Shown here: piece by piece, positions 46,070 to 60,059 of the stretch
Layout: every line of letters begins with the position of its first letter
Numbering within the stretch: position 1 is the stretch's first letter
Position numbers and translations under genes: made by a program
Source: Fomes fomentarius
Taxonomy: Eukaryota; Basidiomycota; Agaricomycetes; Polyporales; Polyporaceae
Length of the DNA stretch: 64,000 nt
Assembly (NCBI GenBank): GCA_022606135.1
Contig: JABYQN010000006.1
Coordinates: 1,984,001-2,048,000, forward strand
Reading direction: 5' to 3'
The notes under the pieces: generated by a model
The model's database searches: none
Told to the model about the DNA's origin: nothing
Seen by the model: the letters and a program-made list of their open reading frames with translations, nothing else

Positions 46070-48008
46070 TCAAGTACCCACAGTTGTTGGTGTAGACACT
46101 GGCTTCGGTTTCGGCTTTGGACCGTTAATGACATGCCATCGTACAAGGTCCAAGGTCGCGACCGAATCTTCGATAGAGCTATGCCCTGCTGCGCCGGCGC
46201 TCTGGATGGTTTTACCTAAATGCTCCTTCGTTCTGGCAATCATTCAGATCGGTGAATCCATTGTTACGCAGATGAGACGGATGTAAATGTACGCACAATG
46301 TTCTCAAGGCACGTCGATATGGTGGACCACCAGGGTGTGGGAAGAGGATAGCCGTATCAACGCATCGATGGTGAATCATTCGCATGGTCTTCAGGTCATT
46401 CTCCAAAGCATGTCCAATGATGATCGTCTGCGAGTTGATGAGCTCGTCCAGGGACTGGCGCACGGAAACGAGAGGCAGGACCGCAGACGCATATTTTTCC
46501 GGCGTTATTCCGGAGAACCTCGTATTGAAGTCTCTATCGTCGGTCAAGAACGCAGGGTGAGAGGAAGTATAGCATAGGTCAGAGCGCGAGATGGACTTAC
46601 ATGACTTCCACACCTTCGTCCATCCGCACGAGCTCGTCCAGAACCTCTTTGCCGGAAGAGTTAATCACGGAGACCCGCGCGACGCGCATGCCGCCAGTGG
46701 TGTAGATCATCTCGCAGTCTAGGGCTACAATGTCCAGAGCAGTGTCACCAGCAGGCTGTGGGGGCCGAGAGTGTGTGAAAGCATGTCGTCGGTGCAGATC
46801 CCCCGGATCTTTCTCATAGAAGACATGCGGGCCCGTCGCGCAGCCCTCTTCGTCTGCTGTGCGCGAACAACATGTATAGAGGCGCCTTCTCTCACCTGCA
46901 TATAACGCGTCAGGTCGGCCCAGTGAGAGAGATAATAGAGCTGGCCAGACACTTACCATCGACCCTTGATGTGAAAGCCTTTCCCCAGTGAAACCTACAC
47001 TGGTCTGCCTCTTCGCATCGTTTGACTACAAACTTCTGTGTGCACCGTTCACAGGTCATGACAGAACCTTCCTCATGGGGTTTGTCTCCCCCCGGGCCTG
47101 GAGGAATCTCGACGACATAACCCCACGTCTTCATCTGATCCTCAGAGAGAACATATGGCTCTAGCTGTGACACGGTCAACTTCAATGCATCCATCTTCTT
47201 GCGCAACTCTGCCCGTGCTTGCAGCTCCCCTTCGGTGCCGACAGATGGATGTGAAGCATGATCGGGTTTTGGCCGCTTCTTCAGCGCTGCTACGGAGGAA
47301 ATGACGGCCTAACCGGACAGTATCAACTCAGCTCACCATAGTACAAGAAGGCGGGGAGGCGTACATTGCGGTATGTCAGCTTGTTAGACTTAAGATATAC
47401 TTCCTGTTCTTGCTTGAGTGCGTGATCCGATGCAAGGGTAGGATTGGAGGTGAGAATCCTCTCGTACAAGACGACGAAGTGGTCGTACAGTGTCTTCAGC
47501 ATCGCCTTCTTGAAGGTCAGTCGGATCTCGTAGAAGGAAGGGGGTCACGCACTTGGCGGACGGGTAAGGCAACTTGTGATTGCGCTGGAGTGATCTTCAA
47601 GACCGGGACTCCGGTCTTTCAAAGCGGTGAGCAGCGCGATTAGAACAAATGGGCGAGGCTCACTGATGATGTCGTAGGGGCTGAAGGTACAGCAACCGGA
47701 CGTTGTGGAGGGCCGGTCCGCTGTAACTTTCTGGGGGGCTCGCGGGCTGCAGATCCATCACCTGGTGCTGTGGCACGCAATGGAGAGCTTATGGAGCGTT
47801 TGGCAGGAATAGATGTAGTAGGCTCTGCTGTAATTTGAGGAGCAGAAGTGCTCGCGGCTGCATAACTCGGCTTTGGAACCTCTACAAGGATGGGAGTTAC
47901 TGGTATCTGGGTAACGTCGGGTCTGTGGCTGAAGAGGCAATTTGGACGCTTGCAGTGCGGTTTCTCAGGACAAGGAAGGGTTTGAAACAGAGATAACGTT
48001 GGAAACAT
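46070..48008 (-). CDS. REX-type RNA exonuclease with CCCH-like finger (REX3-like)
   Basis: Starts at ATG 48008 (MFPTLSLFQTLPCPEKPHC) and has a Cys-x5-Cys-x4-Cys-x3-His set in CPEKPHCKRPNCLFSH. A Pro/Ser-rich stretch follows. The second exon starts TGVPVLKITPAQSQVALPVR after a GTGAGC donor within TTSS. Helices and a Cys pair (MTCERCTQKFVVK) come next. The DEDDh exonuclease domain has LDIVALDCEMIYTTGGMRVA (Asp and Glu), then GHALENDLKTMRMIHHRCVD (Asp) and HSSIEDSVATLDLVRWHV (His and Asp). The stop is at 46070-46072. REX enzymes trim 3' ends of RNAs such as 5S rRNA, U4/U5 snRNA or RNase MRP RNA. The Cys-rich N-terminal region fits REX3 better than REX1 or REX4, without certainty. Confidence 0.88.
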
Positions 48009-48580
48009 GGTCCGGGCAGATGAAGAGCACGAAGACGCGTCTGAGGAGCAGTTTGGATGTGTCGCGCGCGTAGGAGATGAGAGTCTGCCGGGAGCACTGA
48101 AACCCAATTCAATAGGCTGAGTAGAACAGTGAGCACCACACGCCGAAAGCACAGTGGCCGAGTCGCGGTTGCCAAAGTCCAGAACGAAGCGAACGAGAAT
48201 GCTGCAGCAGCCACTGGTCACTGACTGAGAGTTGACGATAGTGTGAGTCCGTCCTCGGGAGCGTCGGAGCGGGGCACGTGCTCCCCGAACCCACTATAGC
48301 CTCAGCCTCAGCCTGTGGTCCCAAACCAAGTGAGGAGGATGATATGTATATTCTGTCTTACGACGGTCTCCTTACGACCGAAGACAGCCAAGATATCACT
48401 CGTCAAGAGGATCATGATGGCAGCTGTGTCTTGGGCGCCTAAGCGCCTAGACAGCACACAGAGGGGTCCTGCTCCTTCTCCGGCGACTACTAGTTCTCTC
48501 AGCTCTGTCCTGTTTCAAGTCTTCGAATTCCTGTTTCGCGTACCGTACATAGTTCGACTGTACGCCGCTAGACAACAACT
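48009..48580. other. Divergent promoter between REX-like and ceramide synthase genes
   Basis: No gene seen in these 572 bases. A plus-strand frame at 48315-48641 overlaps it but carries no domain. Confidence 0.5.
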
Positions 48581-50386
48581 ATGCCTCGCTCCCCGGATAG
48601 GAAGAAGCCACAGCGCATCCAGAGTTTCACTAACAGGATAGAGTGCGTTGCGCGAGTCCACTAACTACAGTCCGCTAATTTGACGCGTTTCTGCCAGGAC
48701 CGACCCCACGCATCACCTCGCAGGTCCCTTCAGACCGCAGACGTGAGTTCTCCAAACCCAATGCGCGACAGTTGACTTAGCCAGCGCGACACCAGTCCCC
48801 TGGGTGAAGGTTCTGTGCCACCTTCCCCCCTGGCCCCCCTGTGACGTTTTGGACAAGCAAACATGCGGCGACGCCATGGTTCGCGCAGTCTCAAGGTTTC
48901 TGGCATGACCTCAAGTCCCTGAGATGGGTTGTCGTCCCAAGTACGTCCATCTATTTGCTCACCCGGACAAGTAGAGTAATGATGTCGCAGGTTCGTCATT
49001 GAAGATGCTGCTCATCGTCTTCGTACTCTGGGCCAACTGGGAAATCGCTGCTCCTTATGTTGCGAAGGACATACCTAATCCCCTGACACCCCTCATCTTC
49101 ATCTCTCACCGGGTACCTACATCCTCAAACGAAGATCCCCGCTACCAGAAAGGCTACCTCGATCTCGCCTTCATTGCCTACCACATAGTCTTCTGGTCCT
49201 TCATCCGGCAAAGCATCACTCTCTACATCTGCAGACCCGTCGCACGTTGGTTTGGAATCAAGAAGGAGACAAAATTGGATCGGTTCGCCGAGCAGGGCTA
49301 TGCCGTGATCTACTTTGGAGTCATGGGTCCTTGGGGAATAGTATGTTTCCTGTTGCTTCACTCCAGCCCGCACTCACGCCCTTCTGTAGCGTATCATGTC
49401 TCAATTGCCCACATGGTGGTATGACACCAAGTACTTCTGGATAGGTACGCGCGCACGACTTCTCTAAAGGGGATCCCTTGGCAATTGACGACATTGAAGA
49501 CTACCCTCACTGGGATATGAAACCGGAGTTGAAGCGCTACTATCTGATGCAAGCCTCATACTGGTGCCAGCAACTCATCGTTATGCTGCTAGGTCTGGAG
49601 AAACCCCGCAAGGACTATTACGAGCTTGTAGCACACCACTTCGTGACGCTATGGCTTGTTGGGTGAGCGACATTCCTTGAGAGCACATGGAAGATACTCA
49701 TGAAGACTGGTCCCGTGTAGATGGAGCTATCTTGTCAACCTCACGTTCATTGGCAATGCGGTGTATCTGAGCATGGACATTCCTGACATCTTTTTGGCGG
49801 TCAGTACGCCCACTTTTCCATTGGACTTGGAATGTTCACACCTTTGTATAGTTATCGAAGGTCATCAATTACATCCAATGGGAGAGAATCCAATTATTTG
49901 TCTTCGCCTTCTTCCTCGTCGTTTGGGGGTGTGTTTTCCTGTGTGCCATAGACGTGGATGATACTGACATATTGTCACTCAGTTACTTCCGTCACTGGCT
50001 CAACTGGGTCATCCTGTATTCTGTGATGTTCGAGTTTGACCTCCTGCCGTAGGTGTCGTAACGTTCTGCCACGTAGAGTCAGGCTAAACTTCGCCGACCT
50101 ATGCAGTGAATGGTCGAAGCGCTGGGAACCCAAAGACGGCGTATGGTTGGTCTGGTGGATGAGATACCAGATCTTCGCGCCGCTTCTGCTCCTCCAAATG
50201 CTCAACCTGTTCTGGTACTACCTGTGTTGGCGTGTAGCATACCGGTACGCGCTGCACCACTCTCGCTGTGGTTTATCGCTCACTTGTTCGTGACTTAGCG
50301 CTATTACTTCGAGTGTTGTCAGTGACGTCAGGTCTGACGCGGAGGATGATGGCGAGCCGGACGACAAGGAGGGCAAGGAAGACTAG
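48581..50386 (+). CDS. LAG1: Ceramide synthase (LAG1/LAC1 type, TLC domain)
   Basis: The start is MPRSPDRKKPQRIQSFTNRI, with basic residues typical of the cytosolic end. The next reliable exon reads TFWTSKHAATPWFAQSQGFW and then HDLKSLRWVVVP. Membrane spans include SSLKMLLIVFVLWANWEIAA, YLDLAFIAYHIVFWSFIRQS and YAVIYFGVMGPWGI. The TLC core has KRYYLMQASYWCQQLIVMLL, YELVAHHFVTLWLVGWSYLV (the two catalytic His) and YLSMDIPDIFLA. The Lag1 motif region is VWWMRYQIFAPLLLLQMLNL with FWYYL. The tail ends DDGEPDDKEGKED with TAG at 50384-50386. The enzyme joins a fatty acyl-CoA to a sphingoid base in the ER. Exons between 48640 and 48860 are hard to join with certainty. Confidence 0.92.
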
Positions 50387-50658
50387 AGTCATGATCCTCT
50401 CACGAGCTCTCATGTGCGAGACGAACAAAATCGACACAGCGGTACCGGTTGTTTTATGGGCTCACAGTGTTGTGATTGGTTTCTGAGGCTACTAGCATAT
50501 AACCGACGAGATTTTCCAAGTCTCTCATGCAATGATATATCATTCGGATAGACACAAGTACAAGGGGGGAAGCAATCGCTACACGGGTACATACGCAAAG
50601 AAGGCAGTGGAGCGAGATATGATACAGAGGAAATGCACTCGGCGACATGTACGCGGGC
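50387..50658. other. Convergent intergenic stretch
   Basis: Only the 3' ends of the ceramide synthase and the Gfd2-like gene meet here. Nothing else was seen. Confidence 0.5.
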
Positions 50659-52344
50659 TCAGCAGTCATCGTCATCTGCGTCTGATAGTGGACCATTCAC
50701 GGGCTTGCCAAAGATGCCTTCCATGTCGTCGAACTCCGAGTCTTCCTCCCACTCCTCGAACTCGATCTTTGGCTTGTCACTCGTACGACCCGGCCAACGT
50801 TGCTCGCGCTGCTGGTCGATTGGGTCTCCAGACGCCATCGAGATCATCGCGTCAAGAGTGTACTGGGTCGTATGTCAGCCTCCACGAAACGAAACACAAA
50901 TGAGTCAAGGATGCTGGACACTCACATAGGCATCGTTACCAGCGTTGTGGAGGAACATGGTGTCGATCTTGAGAAGACTACAGACACGCAGCAACGAGCG
51001 GGTGTCGTTGGATTCGCCCTCGAGTGCGGCGAACATCTCTGCGGTGTCGATCACGTACACCTCGCCGTCTTGCGGGGAGTCTGGGAGGCGGTCGTCCCTC
51101 TCGAACGCCTTTATAGCATCGGACTTGAGGTACCTAGCAACAAGAACGGCGAGAATGTAGTTGGGTGCTGAACGCGTAGAGTAGCACGGGCGAGAGGCCT
51201 ACTTGACATCCTGACTGCTGCCGTGGAATACGAGGAAGAGCGGACCAACCGCCCTGTACTTGCTGACCATGTCGCAAATCCTCTGCTTGAACTCGCCCTT
51301 GTTCACATCCTCGCTCCGGCTGAAGTTGTAACGCTGCATCTCTCTGCGTTAGCCACGACGTCACACATGCTAGCCTTGCTCTGCAGCCAGTCGTAGATCA
51401 GGAACGCACGTTACGATGGTCTGGGACATAGTATTGTGTGAACGGGCGATGCTCGTGGACGACGAGGTGCCCATGCTCCGTCACCTGCTGCTGGTCGACC
51501 CACTGGACGATTCTCCAGCCAAACTCGGTGAGCACGGTGTGGTCGCGATCCCACGCCTCGAAGTCCATCGCGATCCACGTCCCGATCTTCGCCACCCACA
51601 GCGTGCGCACACGCTCGAACAGCAAGCGGCGCAGGCCGAGCATGGTGCCAGTACCCCTCAGCCGCTTGTTGTCCTTGTCGATGTTCTGCAAAAGGAGAAG
51701 ATCGGGCAACAGGGCCCAGATGCCGTCAGTACGACCTGACTTACGACGGCGCGCACCACCGCGGCGCTGGCGCCGGCGATGGTCCTGACCACGGCGACGT
51801 ACTTTGATCGCGAGCTTGAGGACGTGCGCGTCGGTGTAGACGTTCGGCGAGCACTGCTTCAGGTCGCCGTTCTGGATGAGATACTCCGAGGACGGGAGCG
51901 GGATCGGCTCCTTTGTGAGCTGCATGGCGTGCAGCCAGTAGCGGATGTATTCGATCTGCGCAGAGGAGAAGAGCAGGCGCATCTCCCCGGTTTCAAACGT
52001 CCCTGTCCGCCATGAAAGACAGATCAAGTATCAGACGCTTATTCGCGGAAGAGGCTGATACGTATGCCACCCACCAAGGTATAACTCGAGACCGTTGACG
52101 CCAGGCTTCCGGAGGGGATGGTTGGCGTGGATGAGGGCATTGTTGTTCAGCAGAGCTTTCAGAGGACTGATGTCCTCTGGGTTCGGAAGTGAGTGATGCC
52201 TGGACATCTCTTTCAGTCGAAAGACGCGTCGCAGTGGCGTATGCACGCGTACCACTCGAAGATGATGTCCGTGAACCTGTAATATCCTATCGTGCCCTGC
52301 CGAACAGGATGGTGAACGCGACCAGTCTTAATATCGAGAGGCAT
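50659..52344 (-). CDS. Gfd2/YDR514C-like DEDDh exonuclease-fold protein
   Basis: The start MPLDIKTGRVHHPVRQGTIG precedes YYRFTDIIFEW. Next come MSRHHSLPNPEDISPLKALL, NNNALIHANHPLRKPGVNGL with ELYLGG, and MRLLFSSAQIEYIRYWLHAM with QLTKEPIPLPSSEYLI. The RNase-H-like domain follows: KIGTWIAMDFEAWDRDHTVL with TEFGWR (Asp-x-Glu of a DEDDh site), HLVVHEHRPFTQYYVPDHRN, FLVFHGSSQDVKYLKSDAIK and DTMFLHNAGNDAYYTLDAMI (His...Asp). The C-terminus is acidic (EFEEWEEDSEFDDMEG) and ends DADDDDC. YDR514C and Gfd2 of yeast, and the quelling protein QIP, share this fold. Whether this gene acts in RNAi is unknown. The join between IIFEW and MSRHH is unclear: the obvious donor (GTACGC) leads to a stop. Confidence 0.72.
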
Positions 52345-54623
<2,279 letters not shown>

Positions 54624-55638
54624 AATGCTGGACAGCGCCCGATCAGTCTGGCTCTGTGATTGTGCGGTGCGTTCCGTGGACCGTGAATGAAGGAGCCGGG
54701 CTGTTTCGGTCGGGGACGTGCTTGTTTGCTGCATGTCATGTTGTGTGCCTTTCTGGTTCATTCCGCTGTGATGATGATCATTGTGTTATTTGACGCCATT
54801 TTACGACTAGTCCCCGCTCCACCTCTCTCTCATCCGATGCGACACCTCCCACCACACGTTCGTTCGATCAACGATCAATGCATGATGTATTTTCCTATCC
54901 GAATAGTTTTGGCATGTAGTGGGACTGATGTGCTATAAGCATGAGAGCCAAACGCAGAGAGATGGCGGGACGAGTTGGGTGTTCACGGACAGTGGCCACA
55001 TGGAAGGCCGGAAAAGTTTCCGAAGAAGGGGAAGGTCGAGGCTATATGGCATTTCGGCGTCAGCAAGATTGTCCAGAGGTTGTGGAAGCGATGGCCTTCC
55101 CGGGTAGATCGAGCACCTGGCCATCTGAAGATTGGAAGGAATGGCGGACTGAAGAGGACTAGTGCGGGGGACGGGAGATGATGTCATCCAGGGGGGCGGG
55201 GTGGTCTGTGCGTTGGGAGGGCTCATGGCCGTGCGTGAGAGGGCGGCGGACGTGGATAGAGTAAGTAAGTACTAAGCAGCGGGAGGAATATAGAACAGGT
55301 TGGCTCCAAAAATAAGTGATAAACGTTGTATGCAGCCACGCGGGTCGGAGCGCGGTCGGCGTCCCACCGCGTCTTGACGCAGTCAGAGTGTGCGCCTGAG
55401 CAGACCAGCCTTCCGTCTCGCCGTTCGGCCGTCAGTCCGTGGCTGCCCTCCCTCTCCCGCCTGTCCTTTCTCTCCCTCTTCCCAAATTCCTCCCCCGGCT
55501 AGTCTCCCGGTCTTCGGCCTCGGCCCTCCCACACACTTCAACATCCTCCCGACCGTCGAGTTCTCCATGCTCTCCCTCAACGTTTGATTCCTCCCACCAC
55601 TTCTCCCCAGTCCTCCACTCGTCCTACTCGTTCTGCCC
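54624..55638. other. Stretch without a supportable gene
   Basis: About 1 kb between CENP-A and the next plus-strand gene. Frames at 54933-55226 (-) and 54975-55181 (+) are open, but neither shows a domain or clear splice structure. The right part is pyrimidine-rich on the plus strand, as expected for a fungal promoter and 5' leader. Confidence 0.45.
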
Positions 55639-58523
55639 ATGCGCCGTCTCGCCGCCGTCTTCGCCTCAAAGCGTTCTGACAAGTCCGATGCTGCCTCATT
55701 CACAGCTCCCTCCACCTCCGTAGCATCACCGTCCACCGACGCGACTCAGCAGACAACGAAACCCTCTTCCTCCAAACGCTTTCTCCGTTCATTCTCACGC
55801 AAGAGCACCAAGCCTGTCGATCCCGTTGTCAACCGCCTCAGCAGGGACCTTCATCCTCCCTCATCCTCGTCCTCCTCCAGCGGCGCTCCCACAACTCCTG
55901 ACGATGATCACGGCTCCCTCCTCCGAGCTCCCGTCCACAAATCATGGCTTTCCCTCCCACCCGTAGATCACAGTCTTGGTTCCTTTCACCATCTTGAACC
56001 AAACCCTACCGATCCAACGCGTTTTCTTACCCCTCCTCGTCCTACTGCTTCTCCCTCCACCCTTGACACCGAGGACGACTCCTCTGACGAATCCTCCCTC
56101 GCCCCCGATCTCTCACAGCCTCCAGAGCGGCCCGCCCCGTTCTCAGCGCCCCAGTACGTGCTTACCCTGACGTCTAATAACCTCCGTCCGCCATACGCCC
56201 CTCCCCCGCTGCTTCACATACCGGGGTCCCCGTCCTTCCCGCGATCATCAAATGTGCGCCGCAGCCTTCCCTATGCGGACTCCCTCGAAACCACTCTCCA
56301 CCGCAACAAGCTCTACCGTCGACTTAACCGCGGCGATCTATCACCATCCGAGACACGTTCCCTCGCCGCCTTTGCTGGCAAGCGAGTTCCCCCCAAGGAG
56401 CGACTGTCGCTACATATGGACGACATCGCCGTCTGCAGAGGACGCGTTCAATCACATTCCGCAGGCTTACGGAGGTGGGCCGACCGTCCGTGCTTCGAGG
56501 ATAGGCTTCTCGTGCTCTTGGCCGAGAATCTACCGGCCACTCCCAATGGCGAGCCGCTGTGGACGCGCGTTTCTCCTGCGACAGGCTTTGGTGTAGCTGC
56601 GCTCGAGTATACCATGGCGCTAGAACTGCTTGCAGGGCTTTATGAAGACGATCTTCCCCGCCTGCCAGAGCGTCAGGCACAGCTTCCGGAAGCTTCGGCA
56701 TCAAGCCATTTACACTTGGACACGCAGCTCTCCTTACACCTGGGCCCTTCCCTGACTCAGTCGCTCTCCACCATCAGCCCGTCGTCAACTCTTGGCCCGC
56801 CCTCACCAGCGACGACGCCATCTTCTACCCTTACCGCCGCCGTACCACCGCCGAAGTCGGCACCTCCGATCGGTAAGTCATATCTGTCATGAACCGTGCA
56901 TCTGACATTCATCATGCATATCTGTTGTTAGTACCCCCGCCTCAGTCTCGCAACTCGATGTACAAGGCGTCCCCGTCCCCGTTAAGGATGGAGGCCGCGT
57001 CCGCTTCGCCTCCGTCACGAGAGAGCATCTTGGTCTCGCCACTCGCTTCGGCTGCCTCAACTGCTGTTAATTCGCCCACCAACCCGCCGTCTACCGCCGC
57101 TTCCCCTCCCACGTCTGCATCGTCTGCCCAGACACCTCTCAAATCAGCCTTGAAGCACGGCGTTCGTTTCGCGGAGGAAGAGAAGGAGGACCAAATCCCG
57201 CTTGGCTACGTGATGCGCATCAAGAATAAACGGGAGGAGAAGGTGCGCTTCCTGCAGGTGGAGCGGGAACGGCGTAAGCATGAAGAGGAACGGCGGCGGC
57301 ACGAAGAGGAGAAGCGGAAGTGGGAGGAGGAGCGCGTCGTATGGGAACGCGAAAAACGTGCGATGGAGGAAGAACGCAAGAAGAAGTTGTATGCTGACGA
57401 GGTCGCAGCTGCTCGCAGTCGTCGCGAGAGCCAGCGGTTCGGATCAGGTGTGACGACGGGCAACGGTCTTGCCACAGGGCAGTGGGACCGCGGTGAGCGC
57501 CCCCGACCAGAACGTGAGGGGTCTTCGTCATCTTACACAAGACCTGCGTATGATCATGCGGCGCACTCGGCGATGCTACCCAGGCAGAATTCCGACTTCT
57601 CTCTGGCTCTACCCAAATCATCCCGCCAAGGTTCAGCCTCTGGTTCTGGCTCCGGCTCACCTGCGGACTCCCGCCCTAACAGCGTGTATGGCTCAGGATC
57701 GCGTCCGCCGTCGATGCACTCCGGAGTGCCTACGCCATCATCTTCTCAGCAAGACGTCCGCACTCGTGAACATCGGATGAGCGGTAGTGGCAGCCGGCGC
57801 GGCTCCATGGTGTCCGAGACAGGTGGATCTTGGCGAAGAAGCGAGCACGTCCCCGTCCCTCCACTCCCTATGGTATGGCCGATGGGCGTAAACATGAACG
57901 TCCCTGCAGTCCCTATGTCGGCAATGCCTATGGCGATGCCCATGCAGATGCTGCAGATGCCCATGCAAATGCCCATGTATGGCATGCCTATGGATATGCC
58001 CCTCTTGCCTCCGTCAGCACCATTCATGCAGAGTTACGGACAGCGGTCACCAAGTTCAAGCAGGCCGCACTCGCCTCAGCGCTCGCAAAGCTCGTCGCCC
58101 ACCCTTGGAAGGCAGAGCCTGCCCGCTAGTGGAAGCTCGGAACGCGTCAACCGCATGTCACAACAGCCGCGGAGCGCGTCGACCCCACGCGCGCCCTCTG
58201 TCCCGCGGTCGGAGTCGAGTCCCCGTCCAACTCGCGCGCATCACCAGCGCACGTCTAGTGGCGGTGACATACCACAGCGGCCGGACAATCGTCGCAGTCA
58301 GACCGAGGACAAGCGGGGCGCGAATGCGAAGGTGACGGCGCCGAGGGTGACTTCGCCGTCGAGCTCAAGCCTACACCGCCCGAATCCGATACCTGGCGCT
58401 TCTATATCATCGCATCCACCCCCTGCGTTCTCGCAGGCACGTTCGTCGTGGGCGCTGACGCAGCCTGGCTTTCAGAATCTGAGCCGACCGAATGCTGAGA
58501 GGCGGCAGACGGTCATCTCATGA
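55639..58523 (+). CDS. Large disordered protein with a charged helix and Met-rich repeat
   Basis: Exon 1 from ATG 55639 encodes about 410 residues and ends APPIG at a GTAAGT donor; exon 2 begins VPPPQSRNSMYKASPSP. Most of the chain is Ser/Pro-rich. Three parts stand out. Around 56290-56660 there is a compact region (LHRNKLYRRLNRGDLSPSET, then CFEDRLLVLLAENLPATPNG and ALEYTMALELLAGLYEDD). At 57170-57420 a long highly charged helix alternates Glu/Arg/Lys/Trp (ERRRHEEEKRKWEEERVVWE). At 57870-58010 a Met/Pro repeat reads MPMAMPMQMLQMPMQMPMYG. No known domain is recognised. The second half resembles disordered basidiomycete proteins of unknown role. The plan is clear because both exons are long and open. 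Confidence 0.8.
57915..58005 (+). repeat. Degenerate repeat coding a Met-Pro-rich run
   Basis: Imperfect short units of the kind ATGCCCATGCA recur, coding PMAMPMQMLQMPMQMPM in the disordered protein. It looks like slippage growth within coding sequence. Confidence 0.65.
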
Positions 58524-60059
58524 CCACTGGCCACTCATCCCAGCGTTGGTTGCTTTCGTTTCCCCTCTTTTGTCTCCTCCCGAGCCGAACCTCCTTCCAT
58601 CCATTCTCCTTCGCCACCGGACAATACACACATACTGCATACCGCATAGCGTATGAACGAAAAGCACTCCTAATCTTGGACGTTGGCAGCAATGCGATCG
58701 TCGCTCGTTATACCTGACCTCGATACACTCGCTTCTTCTTGTCTGTACTCTTGCGCCGTTTCCCCCGAACTAGCCCTAGTCTGTGCCGCGTTCTCGTCCA
58801 TCTCATACTTATTCCAATCATGCCTTAACATACATACACACATGTCATCGAGCCCGGAACCCATCCCATAACCCCTCTCCATCATCCAACCTTCTCACAC
58901 CATCGTCATCCCCCACCGTTGCCTCACTTCAACCCATGCACCCTGTCCCGTCCCACTTGACCCGGCTCATCTCGTCCATCATGACGCCGTCACGCCCTCT
59001 CATCCCCGTAGCTAGTCCGTAGTTAGTAGTATACAGTATTGTAGGATTTGCCCCCTTGCGGATACTCTCCTCTTTTGTTCATCTTCTGTCATTCCATTCC
59101 ATTCCATCCATCCAACCATCCATCCATCTGGTCCTAGTAACACCACTTCACTGATTGTCAGCCGTACATCCGTCAGTATGACGTATGAATGTGACTGTGC
59201 GTAGTAGTTAGCACCCGAGTAGAATCCTTTTGCTGCTCGCGTGTTTCGAATGTGGGCTGCGTGGCCCGATCGACTCATGTACATTGCACGACTCCCCGAC
59301 CCGTGGCTCGTGGCTGGCGCTTGGGACTTAGCCACCTTGCAACCCATGTTGACTTATGTTGGCTGACGGAGTTGAACAGGTACGCTCAGGCTGTAGTAGA
59401 CGATCGACGACGGATCAACAGACGGGTTGAGGACGGAGCAGTTAGCCGGTGATAGACATATAGGTAGATACTCCAGACTACTGGACCTAGAGCCGGACCC
59501 ACAAGCACCCATAGCGCGATAAGAAGTGTCCTTCCCTCGACGATGATGACCGGGGCCTTCCAATCTCGATGCGCATATGCGAACAGAGATGATAGAACAC
59601 TGACAGCTGCGGGGGCGCGGTTGCGGCACTGCCAGCACTGTAGCCCTTATCGTCCCCGCGGGTCCAGTTGCAAGGCTCTTACTTCCCTGACAACGTCTAT
59701 CTCCAGATCGCCAGAAGCGTATGTATATCACTATCACCCGAAGCGCATCTGCAGCTGCTAAGCGAGGACTCCGACACCCCGATGTCGCGGTGTTAGAGAA
59801 CCCGCGGGGGGGAAGCGGGAGATAAGGACTCAAGGACGCTTCTCGCTCACTCATCTTCGAGCGCGAAGTATCTCACCATATTCGGGCGAACAGTACTTGG
59901 AAAGCTGCGCATGATAGGTCGTCATAGAATTAGTCCGTACCACAATGTCCCCCGCTATGAAAACAGAAATAAGAAGTAGGCTACATCTGAGAGAGAGAAG
60001 TCCGATGATAATAAGAAGAGCGAAGTGGTAAGCTAACAGAACGCGCGCCCGCCATCCGC
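58524..60059. other. Gene-free intergenic stretch
   Basis: 1.5 kb between two genes that converge: the disordered protein ends here on + and the cupin on -. It holds a CCAT microsatellite near 59090. No gene or RNA can be supported. Confidence 0.5.
59091..59129. repeat. ATTCC / CCAT microsatellite
   Basis: Three ATTCC units pass into several ATCC/CCAT units. This is a simple repeat in an intergenic stretch with likely length variation. Confidence 0.8.

Noticed and set aside
3100..50386. Sphingolipid gene cluster (TSC10-like and ceramide synthase in one window)
   Set aside because: The two genes are about 45 kb apart with many unrelated genes between, so this is chance proximity and not a cluster.
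25511..52344. A dedicated RNAi locus
   Set aside because: Argonaute and the Gfd2-like gene are about 22 kb apart with metabolic genes between, and no Dicer or RNA-dependent RNA polymerase is present.
54933..55226. Pro-rich minus-strand ORF after CENP-A
   Set aside because: It overlaps an equally open frame on the other strand, has no domain and no supporting splice signals.
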